Shown here one piece after another: positions 54,494 to 64,000 of a DNA stretch of 64,000 nucleotides. Under the pieces are notes generated by a model, which had not been told where the DNA came from, made no database searches, and worked only from the letters and a program-made list of their open reading frames with translations. The translations under genes were made by a program, and so were the position numbers. The stretch is from Verrucomicrobiota bacterium (lineage in GTDB: Bacteria > Verrucomicrobiota > Verrucomicrobiia > Limisphaerales > JADJPG01). Each line of letters begins with the position of its first letter. The first letter of the stretch is position 1. The stretch covers positions 168,565 to 232,564 of the forward strand of contig JADJPG010000004.1 in assembly GCA_016713365.1 (NCBI GenBank), written 5' to 3'.

Positions 54494-57112
54494 GTCCGAG
54501 CGCTGGTTCGTTTGCGTGTGCTCGTGATTTGCGTGTTGTGGTTGCTAGCGGGCGTGGGGGCCGACGCTGAGATCGTGATCAGCCAGATCTACGGTGGTGG
54601 CGGCAATTCGGGCGCGCTTTACCAAAATGACTTCGTCGAGATTTTCAATCGCGGCAATCAGCCAGTGAGTCTGCTGGGATGGTCCATTCAGTATTCTTCC
54701 AGCGCGGGAACTTCTTGGCAGATTGTCACGTTGCAAGGCGAGGTCGGCGCGGGACGGCATTTCCTCGTTCAACTCGCCTCGGGCGGCGTGAATGGTTTGC
54801 CACTGCCCACGGCGGACACGGCCGGCACCATCAACCTGAGCGCAACAGGCGGGAAGGTGGCGTTGGTGCGGACTACGGTGCCGTTGAGCGGAGCGTGTCC
54901 GGAGTCGGATGCCATCGCTGATCTGGTGGGCTATGGCACGTCAGCATCGTGCTTTGAAGGAACCGGTCCGGCGCCCGTTCCGTCGAGCACTCTCGCTGTC
55001 ATCCGTTCATCGAATGGTTGCCTCGATACCGGAGACAACGCTGCGGATTTTTTCACCTCGGCTCCGGCGCCGCGTAATCTTCAGAGTGCGGCGAGTCCAT
55101 GTGACTCGGTGACGACGCGCGCGTTACACGAGATTCAAGGGGCTGGCGCCACGTCGCCGTTGGCCGGACAGACGGTGGTGACGACGACGAACGTGATAAC
55201 GGCGCTGACTTCCGACGGCTTCTTTCTGCAAGCTGTCCATTCCGAAGTGGACGGTGATGCGAACACTTCCGAGGGGATTTTCGTTTCGACTCCGGACGCC
55301 CTTCCGGCGCTCGCCCAAATCGGAAATGCTGTGATGGTGACGGCATTCGTAGAAGAGTATCGGCCCGCGTCGGATCCGGCTTCGCCAACGCGCACTCAAT
55401 TGATCAATCCGGTTTTGACGTTGGTGGCGACAAGTCAGCCGCTGCCGTCGCCCGCGCTGTTGACGAAGAGTGACTGGGGCGAAGTGCCGTCCCTCGACGG
55501 TCTTGAACGATGGGAAGGAATGCGCGTGAGCGCGGGCGCGCTGACCGTGGTGAGCGCGACGGAAGGGTTCATCCAGGAAGCGTCCGCAGTTGGAATATCA
55601 GATGGCGTGTTTTACGCAGCGCCGACTGGAGTCGCGCGTCCGCAGCGTGAACTGGGCATACCGTTTTGGATCGAACTTCCGGCTGAAGCTCCGCCGGGTG
55701 TTGCTCGATTCGATGGCAACCCTGAGCGGTTGCGTGTCGATAGCAATGCGCAACCGGGCGCTCGGCGGCTGGAGGTCGTCGCGGGCGCGGTCGTGAACGG
55801 ACTGACGGGTGTTCTGGATTTCCAGCGACGGACGTGGACCGTGCTTCCCGATGCATCGAGTGTTCCGACTGTTTCAGGAAATCGGGCCGCGGATCCGGTT
55901 GCCGCTGCGGCGACGAATGAAATTCTCGTGGCGTCGCTGAATCTCCAACGGTTCTTCGATACGGAGGAGGATCCGGAGGTGCTCGATGTCGTGCTGACGC
56001 CGTCCGCCTTTGCCGGACGTTTGAGCAAGGCGTCGCTGACCATTCGGAACATCCTTCGCGGACCTGATATTCTCGGCGTGGTGGAAGTGGAGAATTTGCC
56101 GACGCTCCAGGCGATCGCGGATCGCGTGAACGCGGATCTCGCGGCGAGCGGGAAGAGCAGTCCGCGTTACGACGCCTTCTTGATTGAGGGAAATGACATC
56201 GGCGGAATCGATGTCGGATTCCTCGTCAACACGGCGCGCGTCGAGGTTGTGGAGGTTCTGCAGGTCGGGAAGGACGCGACGTATGTGAATCCGGAAACGG
56301 GAAATCCCAGCACGCTGAACGATCGTCCACCGCTGGTCCTGCGCGCACGTGTCGCGAAGCCGGGAACTACCAACTCACTCTCGCTGACCGTCGTGCAGAA
56401 TCACCTTCGTTCCATGAGCGGGATCGACGATCCGGCGGACGGCGGACGTACTCGGGCCAAGCGTCGCGCGCAGGCTGAGTATCTCGCGCGGCTGATTCAG
56501 GAACGCCAGACGCTCGTGCCATCCGAGAACGTGGTGGTCATGGGCGACTTCAATGCGTTCGAGTTCAACGACGGTTACGTGGACGTGATGGGCACCATCA
56601 AGGGCACGCCGACGCCCGCGACCGAAGTGACGCTGGCGAGTGCCGATCTGGTGAATCCGGATTTGGTCAATTTGACGGACCTGTCGCCGGCGACGGAGCG
56701 TTACTCTTATTCGTTCGACGGCAACGTTCAGGCCATCGATCACATCCTGGTGAATTCGACCCTGCGTCCGCGGGTCACACGCCACGGCTACGCTCGCGGC
56801 AACGTCGATTTCCCCGAGAGCTTCCGCAGCGACTTCAATCGCCCGGAACGCATTTCCGACCACGATGCCGCGGTGGTGTGGCTGGCGCTGACGATTCCGC
56901 CCAAGGTTCTTTCTGCGACGGTGGTGAATGGGCAGATCGAATTGCGTCTCCAAGCTGAACCGCAGCAATCGTTGCGGGTTGAGTCATCGTCCGATCTGGT
57001 GACTTGGCAGGATACGGGCGAGATCCACGTGGCTGACGACGGCGATGCCATTTTCTCGGCACCGTTGGCCGAAGGATCGGCGAGACGTTTCTTTCGCCTC
57101 GCGATTCCTTGA
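54491..57112 (+). CDS. Exported LTD / endonuclease-exonuclease-phosphatase (ExeM-like) nuclease
   Basis: 873 residues from the TTG at 54491. Signal peptide VRALVRLRVLVICVLWLLAG ends near GADA. An LTD domain follows (about 27-140, IVISQIYGGGGNSGALYQND), then an OB-like middle part, then the EEP catalytic domain (about 475-800): VASLNLQRFFDT, GVVEVENLPTL, VVQNHLRSM, VVMGDFNAFEFND, DHILVNS and the final RISDHDAAVVW, including the Mg-binding and catalytic Asp, Asn and His residues. The C-terminus is a beta-rich module ending FFRLAIP. It probably degrades extracellular DNA. Confidence 0.87.
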   Translation: MVRALVRLRVLVICVLWLLAGVGADAEIVISQIYGGGGNSGALYQNDFVEIFNRGNQPVSLLGWSIQYSSSAGTSWQIVTLQGEVGAGRHFLVQLASGGVNGLPLPTADTAGTINLSATGGKVALVRTTVPLSGACPESDAIADLVGYGTSASCFEGTGPAPVPSSTLAVIRSSNGCLDTGDNAADFFTSAPAPRNLQSAASPCDSVTTRALHEIQGAGATSPLAGQTVVTTTNVITALTSDGFFLQAVHSEVDGDANTSEGIFVSTPDALPALAQIGNAVMVTAFVEEYRPASDPASPTRTQLINPVLTLVATSQPLPSPALLTKSDWGEVPSLDGLERWEGMRVSAGALTVVSATEGFIQEASAVGISDGVFYAAPTGVARPQRELGIPFWIELPAEAPPGVARFDGNPERLRVDSNAQPGARRLEVVAGAVVNGLTGVLDFQRRTWTVLPDASSVPTVSGNRAADPVAAAATNEILVASLNLQRFFDTEEDPEVLDVVLTPSAFAGRLSKASLTIRNILRGPDILGVVEVENLPTLQAIADRVNADLAASGKSSPRYDAFLIEGNDIGGIDVGFLVNTARVEVVEVLQVGKDATYVNPETGNPSTLNDRPPLVLRARVAKPGTTNSLSLTVVQNHLRSMSGIDDPADGGRTRAKRRAQAEYLARLIQERQTLVPSENVVVMGDFNAFEFNDGYVDVMGTIKGTPTPATEVTLASADLVNPDLVNLTDLSPATERYSYSFDGNVQAIDHILVNSTLRPRVTRHGYARGNVDFPESFRSDFNRPERISDHDAAVVWLALTIPPKVLSATVVNGQIELRLQAEPQQSLRVESSSDLVTWQDTGEIHVADDGDAIFSAPLAEGSARRFFRLAIP

Positions 57113-57147
57113 TGCCGGCTGACGTGAAGTCTGACGGGCTGGCCCGC

Positions 57148-58719
57148 TCAGTTGGCGTTTCCTACTTCCACCACGCGCAGGAAGGCCTGACCGTTCTGCG
57201 AAAACGCATTGCCTTCCCAAGTGGAAGTGGCGCCGGTGGCGACGACGTCTTCGCTGATCGTAGTCCATTGCGGTGAGTCTAGATTGTCGGTCATCTCCAC
57301 GCGATAGGTGCGTCCGGTGCGGGATTTCCAGCGGAGGATCGCGTAGCCTTCGGCGGAGAGGATGTCGACGATTCGCAGCGGTTCCGGTGCGGCGCCTTTG
57401 AGGATGGTGAAGTGGTCATCGATCTCGCCAGTCTCGCGCAGGAACTTCGCGTCGAGTCGGTGATCCTGAATATCGAGAACGAGCGAGCCCATTTCCAGCA
57501 GCGCGGTGTGCATGGCGGGATGGCGGCCGGTGACAAATGTCGCCCAGCCCGAACTGCCCGCCACGATATAGACGGTCCCCTGATTGGGAGTGGCTCCGGT
57601 GCCTTCCTTGCGGTAGGCACCAGTGTCCCCGGGGCGACCGCTGCCGGCGTCGAGCATCATCGAAGGCGTCAACGAGCTGGAATAACCGTAGTGGCCATCG
57701 AGCAGGAAGGAGCGTTCGTAGTTGTGGCTGTGACCGCTGAGAACGAGGTCCACGCCGTATCGTTCGAGGATGGGCAGGACGTTCTCGCGCATGTCCTGCA
57801 TGCGGCCAGCGCTGTCGAAGATGCTGTCTGAATCGTGTGAGCCTTTCGTGTAGGGCGGGCTGTGCCACATCGCGATGGTCCAGTCCTTCGTGTTCGCCGC
57901 CAAATCTTCCTCCAGCCACACGAGCATCGGACTCCCCGGGCTGCGGGCGGATTCTTCGGAGTCGAGGCAGACGACGTGAATGTTTCCGTAATCGAACGAG
58001 TAATAATGCTCCGTGCCGGACGGTTCACCGCCCGCCTCGCCCGCGGTGGGGAAAGTGAAGTTGTTGAAGTAAGCGTGCTGACCGTTCTCCTCGATCGAGT
58101 ACGTTTCGTGATTACCCATCGTGCTCCAGAGCGGGGTGTGGCGGAGGAGTTCAGGGTACATGTCAAACACTGCGTTCTGATACTCGGCGTCCGTGCCGAT
58201 GCCGTAGGCGTTGTCGCCCAGCATGAGCCAGAAGTCTGTGTAGCGACGGCCCGTGAATTCGCGGTAGCGGGTGTAAACGGCCTTGGCAGCGACAGTGGCG
58301 CTGCCGGAATCGCCGATTACCCAAATCCGCGTCGGGCGTTTGACGGCTGGTCCGGTGAAGAAGAAATGGTCCGGCCCTTCCGACAATACATCGAGGTCAC
58401 TCTCGATCTGGTATTGGTAACCCATGTCCGGCGCGAGATTCGTGAGCGTGATGGAATGTTCCGTCTTCGGCTCGCCGTCCCGGATCGCCCAGATGCCCGT
58501 GTGCGGCCCGGCGGTGAACCTCACGGCGCTCGGCACCGGTGCATCTGTCCGCCAGCGCACGGTGATGTTGGAGGACGTCAGGTTCTGCAGATACGGCCCG
58601 CGGATCACCATCGCGAACGGCGGTTCCTCCGCATGACCCTCCATGGGCAGAAGCAAACCAGCCAGTGCGGGAATTGCGCTAAAGGGCAACAATTTCATCA
58701 ACGATGTCCTGGCGTCCAT
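57148..58719 (-). CDS. Purple-acid-phosphatase-like metallophosphoesterase
   Basis: 523 residues from the ATG at 58719, with GAGG 8 nt upstream; the open frame runs further. Signal peptide MKLLPFSAIPALAGLLLP. A fibronectin-like N-domain (PYLQNLTSSNITVRWRTD, typical of purple acid phosphatases) precedes the metal site motifs IGDSGS, MLGDNAYG, STMGNHET, MWHSPPY and LSGHSHNYER. A beta-rich C-terminal module follows. It should release phosphate from extracellular esters. Its stop is 35 bp from that of the convergent nuclease gene. Confidence 0.88.
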   Translation of the reverse strand: MDARTSLMKLLPFSAIPALAGLLLPMEGHAEEPPFAMVIRGPYLQNLTSSNITVRWRTDAPVPSAVRFTAGPHTGIWAIRDGEPKTEHSITLTNLAPDMGYQYQIESDLDVLSEGPDHFFFTGPAVKRPTRIWVIGDSGSATVAAKAVYTRYREFTGRRYTDFWLMLGDNAYGIGTDAEYQNAVFDMYPELLRHTPLWSTMGNHETYSIEENGQHAYFNNFTFPTAGEAGGEPSGTEHYYSFDYGNIHVVCLDSEESARSPGSPMLVWLEEDLAANTKDWTIAMWHSPPYTKGSHDSDSIFDSAGRMQDMRENVLPILERYGVDLVLSGHSHNYERSFLLDGHYGYSSSLTPSMMLDAGSGRPGDTGAYRKEGTGATPNQGTVYIVAGSSGWATFVTGRHPAMHTALLEMGSLVLDIQDHRLDAKFLRETGEIDDHFTILKGAAPEPLRIVDILSAEGYAILRWKSRTGRTYRVEMTDNLDSPQWTTISEDVVATGATSTWEGNAFSQNGQAFLRVVEVGNAN

Positions 58720-58937
58720 ACATGTGACCTCGGCTCGGTTTGGTTTGGGAATGCGCTGAGAAGAAAGCATGCTCATTGGATTTCGGCAAGTTCCGGATGG
58801 CATGGCTTCGTGCAAAGCCGGTGTTGTAAGAGGCGCGAATTCCGATAATCTCCCGAAAGAACCCTGACATTATGTCGTTGTCCTTAGTTGTATTGCCGAC
58901 TCCGAAGCCCCTCCAATCCATCAACCTGCCGAATCTT

Positions 58938-61900
58938 ATGAGCCAACGATTTCTCCTCCTCTCGATTCTCTTCTCGTTGTTGAACGCCGGCATCGCGCTC
59001 CAGACCCGTGCGGATGTGCTGAGCCTGGATGGCGTGGGCGATTACGTGACCTTCCCGGCCACGGGCATTCCCAGTGGCAACGGCAGCTTCACCATCGAGG
59101 CGTGGATCAATCCGATCACCATTCCCGCCGGCGGCGATAACGGCGGGCAAATGACCTTCTGGGGCAATCAAGCCGCCAATCAGGCGAATGGTTTCCGGCT
59201 GCGTGGACCGAACGGTTTGCGCCACTTCTTTTGGGGCAATGACCATGATGAGAATCTGCCCACCAACATCCTGCTCGACACCACCGGTCCCAGCTCGAAC
59301 GGCTGGCATCATTTCGCGCTCACCTTCAATGGATCGCAAACGCGCTGGTATTGGAACGGCGTGCCGATTGGCAATCCGCGAACGGCGGCCGGAATAAATG
59401 TCGTCGCGGCGAACCACCGCATCGGCGCGCGGCTTGATGCCGAATACTTCCACGGTTACATGGACGAAATCCGCATCTGGAATGTCGCCCGCAGCGCCGC
59501 GGACATCGCCGACACGTTCCAACGCGAGCTGAACGGCGACGAAGCTGGCTTGGTCGCCTACTGGAACTTCGAGGGCAACCTGGTCGATCGCGCCGGCGGT
59601 AACAACAACGGCACGCCCATTGGCAACGCCACCACCGCCGAAGGTCTCAACGCGCCAGTTCAACCGCGCGGGCCGCGCATCTTCTCATTCACCGCGAACC
59701 CTTCCACGATCTACGTCGGTCAATCCGCCACGCTCTCGTGGGCGGTTTCCAACGCCACGACCGTTGCGATCGACAACGGGATTGGTTCCGTGACTCCGAC
59801 AAACAGCCTTTCAGTCAGTCCGACCACCACCACGACGTATTCGCTCGCAGCTTCCAACGCCCTCGGCGGCAGCGTCGCGACGGTGACCATCCAGGTCGAC
59901 CCCGGTGTCCCGACCGCGAACAGCCAGTCCGTCACCACGCTGGTGAACACCGCGCGCGGCATTGTGCTTGCCGGTTCTGATCCGAATGGCGGCACGCTCA
60001 GCTACACGATCGTCACGCCGCCGCAACACGGTGCGCTCAGCAGCGCCGCCCCGAATCTGACTTACACCCCGACGACTGGCTTTTTCGGCAACGATTCGTT
60101 CACGTTCAAAGTGAACGATGGCGTCAATGACTCGCCCGCGGCCACGGTCTTCGTGCGCGTGAATCCGCTGCCAACTGCGCCGACAGCAATTGTGCTGAGC
60201 ACGACGAACATCAGCGAGAACACCGGGCCGAATGGCTTCGTCGCAGGATTGTCCTCTTTGGACGTGAATCTCGAAGATACCCACACCTTCACGCTGGTGC
60301 CAGGCTTCGGGAACAACGGGCAATTCTCCATTAGCGGAAACCAGCTCCGCACCTCGCCAGCTTATCTCGGCGGCCTCGGCTCCACGTTCTCCATTCGCAT
60401 CAAGGACACAGATAGCGGCGGCTTCTCCATTGAGCAGACGTTTACGTTGCGCGTCGTCGAGACGTTGCAGGGCGTCGTCATCAACGAGATTCACTACAAC
60501 GGTTCCTGGAACCCGATCCTCGACGAGTTCATCGAGCTCCACAACGCCACCGCCGCAACCGTCGATCTCACCGGCTGGAAGCTCCGTGGCGGCGTGGACT
60601 ACAGCTTTCCCGCGGGCACTTCAATTCCGGCCGGCGGCTACGTCGTAATCGCGCAAACGCCCGCAACTATTCTCTCCCGCTACGGCGTCGCAGTGCTCGG
60701 TCCGTGGGACGGCGCGCTGAACAGTGACGGCGAACAAATCTCGTTGCGCGACGCGGCGGACGGCGACGTGGACGAGGTGGATTTCCGCTCCGAGTTTCCG
60801 TGGCCGATCACGCCGAACGGCGAAGGTCCGTCGATGCAACTCGTCAATGCTTCGCTCGACAACAACCTCGGCAGCTCATGGCGTCCCGCGTTGCCGACGC
60901 CCGGCGCGGTAAACTCCGTCTTTGCCGCGAACGCCGCGCCGAACATCCGGCAGGTGGATCATTCTCCCAAGACGCCGCGCTCGACCAACAGCGTTGTCAT
61001 CAGCGCGAAAGTGACCGATCCCGAAGGTGTCGCGTCCGTCACGTTGACCTACCAACTCGTGGCGCCGGGCAGTTTCATTCCGTCCACGCTGCCGCTCAAC
61101 CGCACGCAGCTCGACAGTCTCACCACCAATCCCGCGCTCACCAACCAGCTCAATCCCGCGTTCGAAGCGGCGACCAATTGGACGACCGCGACCATGACCG
61201 ACGACGGCCTCGGCGGCGACGAAGTGGCGGGCGATGGCGTTTACTCTGTCACGCTCCCGCCTCAATCGCATCGCATGCTCGTGCGCTATCGCATCACGGT
61301 GTCGGACACGCTTGGCGCTTCGCGTCGGGCTCCGTTCGAGGACGATCCGTCGTTGAACTTCGCCTACTTCGTTTACGACGGCGTGCCGGCCTACCAGAAC
61401 TTCACGGCAGAATCGCTCACCACATTGCCCGTCTACACGCTCATCACGCGCACGGCGGATATGGATCAATGCGGTGCTTGGTTCAGTGCGAACGATCAAC
61501 TGCCGCAGGACGTGGGCGGTCGGCGCAACGAAGGCCGGCTGCACTTCAACTGGGAAGCCGCGGTCGTTTACGACGGCGAAGTGTATGACCACGTCACCTA
61601 TCGCCTGCGCGGCGCGAATGGCCGTTATCATCCGGGCAAGCGCAGCTTCCGCATCCGCTTCAAGGACGGCCGTTTGTTGGATGCAAAAGATCAGAACGGA
61701 AATTCGTTCCCGACCAAATGGCGCGAGCTGACCACGGGCAAAGGGCAGGGGAACCGTGGTTCCGTGACCTGGGCGCTGAACGAGGTCGTAAATTATTTCC
61801 TGTGGAACAAAACCGGCGTGCCGGCGCCGAAGACGTTGCACTTCCACTTCCGCGTGATTCGCGGTGCGAACGAGAACGGCATGGATTTTTACATGGGCGA

Positions 61901-64000
61901 TTTCTGGGGGCTGAACTGGGTGCAGGAAAAGTACAACGTGAACTTCCTCAACACCCACGATCTCCCGCGCGGCAACCTCTACAAGCTCGTCGACAACTAC
62001 GTGCTCGGCGTCGAGGAACGTCGTTATCAGGCGCCGTTCGGGCCGACGAACGCGCAGGATTTCGTGAACATCGAGAACAACCTGACCGGGTTCCAGACCG
62101 CTGACTGGCTGAATGCGCACGCGAATTACACGAACTGGTATCGTTACTTCACGGTCGCCGAGGCGATTCGGCACTACGATACCTGGCCGAGCGCGAACAA
62201 GAATGGCGCGTGGTATTTCGAGCCGACTTACTCGGCGGCGAACGGTTTCAACGGCCGCGTCATGCAGCTGCCGTATGACGGCACGGATACGTGGGGCCCG
62301 ACGTGGAACAACGGCGAGGACATTCTCTTTAATGGCATCTTTGCTTCTTCGGCCACCGGCGGCGACCAGGGATCAAATCCCGAAATGCAGAAGGAGTATC
62401 GCAATGTCGTGCGCGAGCTGCGCGACCTCCTTTTCCAGCCCGACCAGATCATGCCGCTCATCGACGCCTTCGCTGCGCCGATTCGTACGGTGGCGCAGGC
62501 GGACTTTGTGCGTTGGTCGAATGCTCCGGCGCCGGCGAACTATCGTTCCGTCGGCACTGCTGGCGGGCAGGCGCCCGGGCCTGGCAACCTCGGTGGCTTC
62601 GATGCCTATGTGCGCGATTTGAAGAACTTCATGTTCGTCGGCGGCAACGGCGCGTGGTGGCTCGACCGCACTTCGATCGGTGCTGGTGGCTGGATTACTC
62701 GCCTCGACACCGTCGCTGCGGACGCCGCGATTCCGGCGCGTCCGACGCTGACTTACGCCGGCCCTCCGGGTTTCCCGGCGGACGGCATTCTCCTTCAATC
62801 CTCCGCGTTCTCGGATCCGCAAGGCGCGGGCACGTTCGCCTCGATGCAATGGCGTCTGGCGGAAATCACGCCGACGAACATCGCCGTCTCGGGCGCGGAG
62901 AAGCTGAAGCTCGAATACGACGCGGTGTGGGATTCCGGCGAGCTGACGGCGTTTAACAGCCAGATGCAATTCCCCGCGCAATTCATCGAGCCGGGCAAAA
63001 CGTATCGCGTGCGCGTCCGGCACAAGGACGACACGGGCCGCTGGAGCCGTTGGTCGGATTACTTCCAGTTCGTACCGACGCCGCCGGAGACGGTGGTGGA
63101 GCTGCGCGGCAATCTCGTGTTCTCCGAAATCATGTTCAATCCGCCAGCGCTCAATGGCGTCGATGGCGATGAGTTTGAATTCGTCGAGTTTAAGAACATC
63201 GGGACAAACACGCTCACGCTCGGCGGACTGTTCTTCTCGGCGGGCATCGACTTCACGTTCCCGAACAACGCCACGCTGGCGCCGGGCGCGACGTATTTGC
63301 TGGGACGCAATCCGGCGGCTCTGCTGACCAAGTATCCGGGGCTGGTTGTGAACGGCGCGTATTCCGGCCGCCTGAACAACGACGGCGAGACGCTGACCAT
63401 CCGCCATCCGCAAGGCTTCGATGTGTTGTCGGTGGCGTATGCGGACGTCGCGCCGTGGCCGCTGACGACGGATGGATTCGGTTTCTCGCTCGTGCTTGTG
63501 GATGCGACGCGCGATCTGTACCGCGCGAGCTCGCAGGCCGGCGGTTCGCCTGGCGCGAACGATCCGGCGTCGACGATTCCCGCGGTCGTGATCAACGAAG
63601 TGCTCACCAGCTCAACGCCACCGGATGTGGACGCGGTTGAGTTGTATAATCCCAGCGTGTTCGATGCAGACATCAGCGGCTGGTATCTCACGGACGACGA
63701 CACGTTCCTATGGAAGTATCGGTTCCCCGCTGGCTCAGTGATTCCTGCGGGCGGTTATCTCGTCGTGGACGAAACGCAGTTCAATCCCACACCGGGCCTT
63801 GGCGCGAGCTTTGCGCTGAGCTCGCTCGGTGACGACGTGTATCTCTTCTCGGGCAACGCGAACGCGGAACTGACTGGCTACACGCACGGCTTACAATTTG
63901 GCGGTGCGCAGACGGGCGTTTCGTTCGGTCGCTTCGTGAACAGCGCGGGCGACGAACAATTCCCCGCGTTGGTCGCGCGATCGTTTGGCGCACAGAACGG
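58938..64000 (+). CDS. Giant exported LamG/cadherin-like/LTD/CotH protein (partial, runs off window)
   Basis: At least 1687 codons, open to the last base. The ATG at 58938 gives a signal peptide (MSQRFLLLSILFSLLNAGIA); an in-frame ATG at 58872 is less likely. Domains: LamG (about 25-245), Ig-like (247-324), cadherin-like Big_9 (SDPNGGTLSYTIVTPP, FFGNDSFTFKVNDG), another cadherin-like module, LTD (VVINEIHYNGSW, about 513-650), CotH kinase-like (about 825-1190, TYRLRGANGRYHPGKRSF and MGDFWGLNWVQEKYN), then LTDs from about 1393 (VFSEIMFNPPALNG) and 1550. It parallels the protein at 28457-34501 in module set but not in order. Confidence 0.85.
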   Translation, partial: MSQRFLLLSILFSLLNAGIALQTRADVLSLDGVGDYVTFPATGIPSGNGSFTIEAWINPITIPAGGDNGGQMTFWGNQAANQANGFRLRGPNGLRHFFWGNDHDENLPTNILLDTTGPSSNGWHHFALTFNGSQTRWYWNGVPIGNPRTAAGINVVAANHRIGARLDAEYFHGYMDEIRIWNVARSAADIADTFQRELNGDEAGLVAYWNFEGNLVDRAGGNNNGTPIGNATTAEGLNAPVQPRGPRIFSFTANPSTIYVGQSATLSWAVSNATTVAIDNGIGSVTPTNSLSVSPTTTTTYSLAASNALGGSVATVTIQVDPGVPTANSQSVTTLVNTARGIVLAGSDPNGGTLSYTIVTPPQHGALSSAAPNLTYTPTTGFFGNDSFTFKVNDGVNDSPAATVFVRVNPLPTAPTAIVLSTTNISENTGPNGFVAGLSSLDVNLEDTHTFTLVPGFGNNGQFSISGNQLRTSPAYLGGLGSTFSIRIKDTDSGGFSIEQTFTLRVVETLQGVVINEIHYNGSWNPILDEFIELHNATAATVDLTGWKLRGGVDYSFPAGTSIPAGGYVVIAQTPATILSRYGVAVLGPWDGALNSDGEQISLRDAADGDVDEVDFRSEFPWPITPNGEGPSMQLVNASLDNNLGSSWRPALPTPGAVNSVFAANAAPNIRQVDHSPKTPRSTNSVVISAKVTDPEGVASVTLTYQLVAPGSFIPSTLPLNRTQLDSLTTNPALTNQLNPAFEAATNWTTATMTDDGLGGDEVAGDGVYSVTLPPQSHRMLVRYRITVSDTLGASRRAPFEDDPSLNFAYFVYDGVPAYQNFTAESLTTLPVYTLITRTADMDQCGAWFSANDQLPQDVGGRRNEGRLHFNWEAAVVYDGEVYDHVTYRLRGANGRYHPGKRSFRIRFKDGRLLDAKDQNGNSFPTKWRELTTGKGQGNRGSVTWALNEVVNYFLWNKTGVPAPKTLHFHFRVIRGANENGMDFYMGDFWGLNWVQEKYNVNFLNTHDLPRGNLYKLVDNYVLGVEERRYQAPFGPTNAQDFVNIENNLTGFQTADWLNAHANYTNWYRYFTVAEAIRHYDTWPSANKNGAWYFEPTYSAANGFNGRVMQLPYDGTDTWGPTWNNGEDILFNGIFASSATGGDQGSNPEMQKEYRNVVRELRDLLFQPDQIMPLIDAFAAPIRTVAQADFVRWSNAPAPANYRSVGTAGGQAPGPGNLGGFDAYVRDLKNFMFVGGNGAWWLDRTSIGAGGWITRLDTVAADAAIPARPTLTYAGPPGFPADGILLQSSAFSDPQGAGTFASMQWRLAEITPTNIAVSGAEKLKLEYDAVWDSGELTAFNSQMQFPAQFIEPGKTYRVRVRHKDDTGRWSRWSDYFQFVPTPPETVVELRGNLVFSEIMFNPPALNGVDGDEFEFVEFKNIGTNTLTLGGLFFSAGIDFTFPNNATLAPGATYLLGRNPAALLTKYPGLVVNGAYSGRLNNDGETLTIRHPQGFDVLSVAYADVAPWPLTTDGFGFSLVLVDATRDLYRASSQAGGSPGANDPASTIPAVVINEVLTSSTPPDVDAVELYNPSVFDADISGWYLTDDDTFLWKYRFPAGSVIPAGGYLVVDETQFNPTPGLGASFALSSLGDDVYLFSGNANAELTGYTHGLQFGGAQTGVSFGRFVNSAGDEQFPALVARSFGAQN

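Overview
The window is GC-rich bacterial DNA, most consistent with the phylum Verrucomicrobiota. That placement is an inference from gene content: a DUF1080 (3-keto-disaccharide hydrolase type) gene, very large exported LTD/CotH proteins, paired FG-GAP/UnbV (CRTAC1-like) proteins, PQQ-like propellers, GTG/TTG starts, and short dispersed intergenic palindromes. Housekeeping genes (ribH, ribBA, oppABCDF, ispA-type prenyl synthase, pfkA, obgE, rpmA, rplU, mfd, ptsI) show that it is chromosomal. I saw no tRNA, rRNA, CRISPR array, phage or plasmid backbone.

Layout. 0-1.5 kb: a DUF1080 gene broken by a decayed IS3-family element (338-1121). 1.5-5.6 kb: a LapA-like membrane protein, then a Reg_prop/Y_Y_Y sensor kinase and its NarL-type regulator. 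5.6-7.4 kb: riboflavin genes ribH and ribBA on the minus strand. 7.4-8.2 kb: a tiny secreted protein with a clear terminator, followed by a gene-free G-tract-rich stretch. 8.2-15.2 kb: a PQQ-like propeller protein and an oligopeptide ABC transporter oppABCDF; oppB carries a single-base frameshift. 15.2-26.5 kb: two large paralogous FG-GAP/UnbV exported proteins flank a prenyl diphosphate synthase, a cytochrome c / copper-monooxygenase-like / TPR fusion, and a TPR protein. 26.6-34.5 kb: a CoA-binding protein, a NagD-like HAD phosphatase and a 2014-residue CotH/LTD/Ig protein.

34.5-45.6 kb is the most system-like region. Six minus-strand genes run ATP-grasp, alpha-E, 6-phosphofructokinase, transglutaminase-DUF2126, ATP-grasp/alpha-E fusion, transglutaminase. 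Families of this type have been predicted by comparative genomics to make and break peptide-type bonds; the chemistry is unproven. Here the set is duplicated and has pfkA coupled into it by a 4-base overlap.

46-54 kb: obgE (with an acidic insertion), rpmA, rplU, mfd (with repeat-like in-frame insertions), an unknown membrane protein and ptsI. 54-64 kb: a dispersed palindromic repeat beside a TTG-started exported nuclease, a convergent purple-acid-phosphatase-like enzyme, and a second giant LamG/LTD/CotH protein that runs off the window end. Three of the exported proteins share a similar short C-terminal beta-rich module, a candidate sorting or anchoring tail.
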